A DNA stretch of 64,000 bases, from assembly GCA_037974665.1 (NCBI GenBank), contig CM075769.1, forward strand, positions 23,276,139 through 23,340,138, read 5' to 3'. A program made the translations under genes and the position numbers. The DNA is from Ehretia macrophylla (taxonomy: Eukaryota; Streptophyta; Magnoliopsida; Boraginales; Ehretiaceae). The notes beneath the pieces are model-generated. The model searched no databases and was not told the origin of the DNA. It saw only the letters and a program-made list of their open reading frames with translations. Below, one piece after another: positions 62,771-64,000 of the stretch. Every line of letters begins with the position of its first letter. Position 1 is the first letter of the stretch.

Positions 62771-62786
62771 TTTAAGGGGGAGAGGA
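62771..62786 (+). other. Polypurine tract of the chromovirus
   Basis: TTTAAGGGGGAGAGGA directly upstream of the 3' LTR, where plus-strand synthesis is primed. Confidence 0.85.
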
Positions 62787-64000
62787 TGTGACGCCCGAGA
62801 TTTAACCATGCATTCAATTACTGTTGCATCCCTTGTTTGCGCATTTCCTTCTGTGCTTTATTAACTATCTTCTTAAATTACTATTCACTCCATTTTTAAA
62901 CTGCATTCTATTAGTGAATTAGTATTTTTATTAAATCATATTAATTGTTAAAGTAGTGGGAAAAATGTGCAATAGAGCTAGAGGCGATAGGAGAGTTCAT
63001 TTAGAAAATGATTTTTGTAGTTGAATGAATAGTGTTACGTAACTAACTTAGAGATTTAATTAGCTAGCTCACATCCTTCACTTTAGGCTCGTTTTAAGCT
63101 TACTACGCGCATTATATTATACCACTTAAGCACCCAAACAAGACCCCACCCTAGCTTAGTCAATATATAGTCATTTTAGCTCATAACATAAGAGAGAAAA
63201 AAAAAAATAAAAGCTGAAAAGAAGCAGTGAAGGCGGACAGCAGCAAACAGTAGGGAAAAATCAATTTTTGCTCTTCAATCCTTCAATTCAAGCCACTCCA
63301 AGCCTTGAGCAAGTGGATTAGGGTGTGTACAAGGTTCCTAGGTGCTCCTACGCGCATTGGTAAGGGATTTCACAGCTTATTTTCGCATTTCTAAATAGTT
63401 GCTATTTTCTTGATTTGTTGAAAATGTGTTCAAATGCTATTGTATTGATTATCTATGCTATTATACCATGTATATGAATGCTAGAGAACACATTTGAGCC
63501 ATCATTTCGCTTTTCAAACGGTTAGAATCGTTAGTTTGATTTTTAGGATGAATAGTGACGGAAATTCTAGGGTTTTGTGAAATTGCACGTTTTAACTTGA
63601 TTCAATGCTCCTAATAGATGCCTTAGGTGCTAATGAAGGTAGTCTAATCGCCCCGTGCACTTGCATTGCTCTAGAATCGTATAAAACGTAAAATAGTCGA
63701 CTTTAACAAAGGGCTTTCGGGGTTAATGCGAATCTGGGTGGATTCGGGCTTCACTTTTAGTATCCTTAGGCTACCTAGGTACTATAGAAGCTTTGATAAC
63801 CCTTGGTTAAAGCTCGGATGTGGTACGTGTAGTTTAAAGCCATAAGAGGGAATTTGAGGCTTTCGGGGTAATCGCGGGTATTTGTATGAGTTTGAGGGTT
63901 GGAAGGGTCCCTTGAAGGTTAGTTAGAAGATTTGTATAGCTTCCCTTTGAATTGGAATCATTATCTTTGGTTTGGAAGAGAAATAGGTTGAAAAACAAAG
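62787..64000 (+). repeat. 3' LTR of the chromovirus, cut by window end
   Basis: Matches the first 1214 bases of the 5' LTR at about 97 percent by hand count. Confidence 0.92.

Larger units (their letters stand above)
55249..64000 (+). mobile_element. Ty3/gypsy chromovirus, Tekay/Del type, 3' end outside window
   Basis: 5' LTR 55249-57744, primer site TGGTATCAGTGC (57751-57762), gag-pol 58097 to about 62750, polypurine tract (62771-62786), and a 3' LTR from 62787 that runs off the window. The pol order with integrase after RNase H is Ty3-type. The C-terminal chromodomain-like block and very long LTRs point to Tekay/Del. By hand count the two LTRs differ at about 33 of the 1214 comparable bases (about 2.7 percent), roughly one million years at commonly used plant LTR rates. 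The coding region has around half a dozen breaks. Confidence 0.92.

Noticed and set aside
1-64000. CRISPR arrays, bacterial operons, riboswitches
   Set aside because: No regularly spaced repeats with unique spacers and no prokaryotic gene layout; the window is plant nuclear DNA.

Overview
The window looks like a repeat-rich stretch of an angiosperm nuclear genome, most likely a eudicot. It has AT-rich intergenic DNA, spliced genes with GT-AG introns, chromovirus and Ty1/copia retrotransposons with initiator-Met primer sites, and endogenous caulimovirids. I cannot name the species. About 8 kb carries two host genes. Most of the rest is mobile DNA.

Layout. 1-2818: a minus-strand Ty3-type LTR cut by the window edge. 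3147-3590 and 3724-4206: two small inverted-repeat (MITE-like) elements. The second ends about 120 bases before the start codon of a plus-strand gene (4327-8255, five coding exons, 328 aa) for a DEK_C plus double-SWIB chromatin protein. A short LINE relic with an 18-base target duplication lies downstream. Converging on it is a minus-strand gene (10074-11809, five exons, 262 aa) for an NTF2-like protein with a probable transit peptide and a C-terminal membrane helix. I assembled that gene from splice sites and reading phase.

13616-21720: three LTRs nested inside each other. The innermost has a perfect 5-base target duplication. 22224-27562: a nearly whole Ty1/copia element on the minus strand with two 602-base LTRs. 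28079-30149: a probable further LTR with a TATA box, a 97-base tandem duplication and a GA microsatellite.

30774-55053: an array of three endogenous pararetrovirus copies with the gene order of florendoviruses (movement protein, capsid, protease, RT, RNase H in ORF1; an unknown protein in ORF2). Copies A and B lie head-to-tail on the minus strand; copy C faces B head-to-head. The array is bounded on both sides by (TA)n tracts. All copies are decayed. 55249 to the window end: a Ty3/gypsy chromovirus of Tekay/Del type with 2.5 kb LTRs, whose 3' LTR runs off the window.

How the parts relate: the two host genes are independent and convergent, and everything else is sequential insertion. The least expected signals are a set of short sequence modules shared in the same order by four otherwise different LTRs, a small reading frame kept open in all three virus copies, and the large inverted virus pair, which could fold into double-stranded RNA if transcribed.
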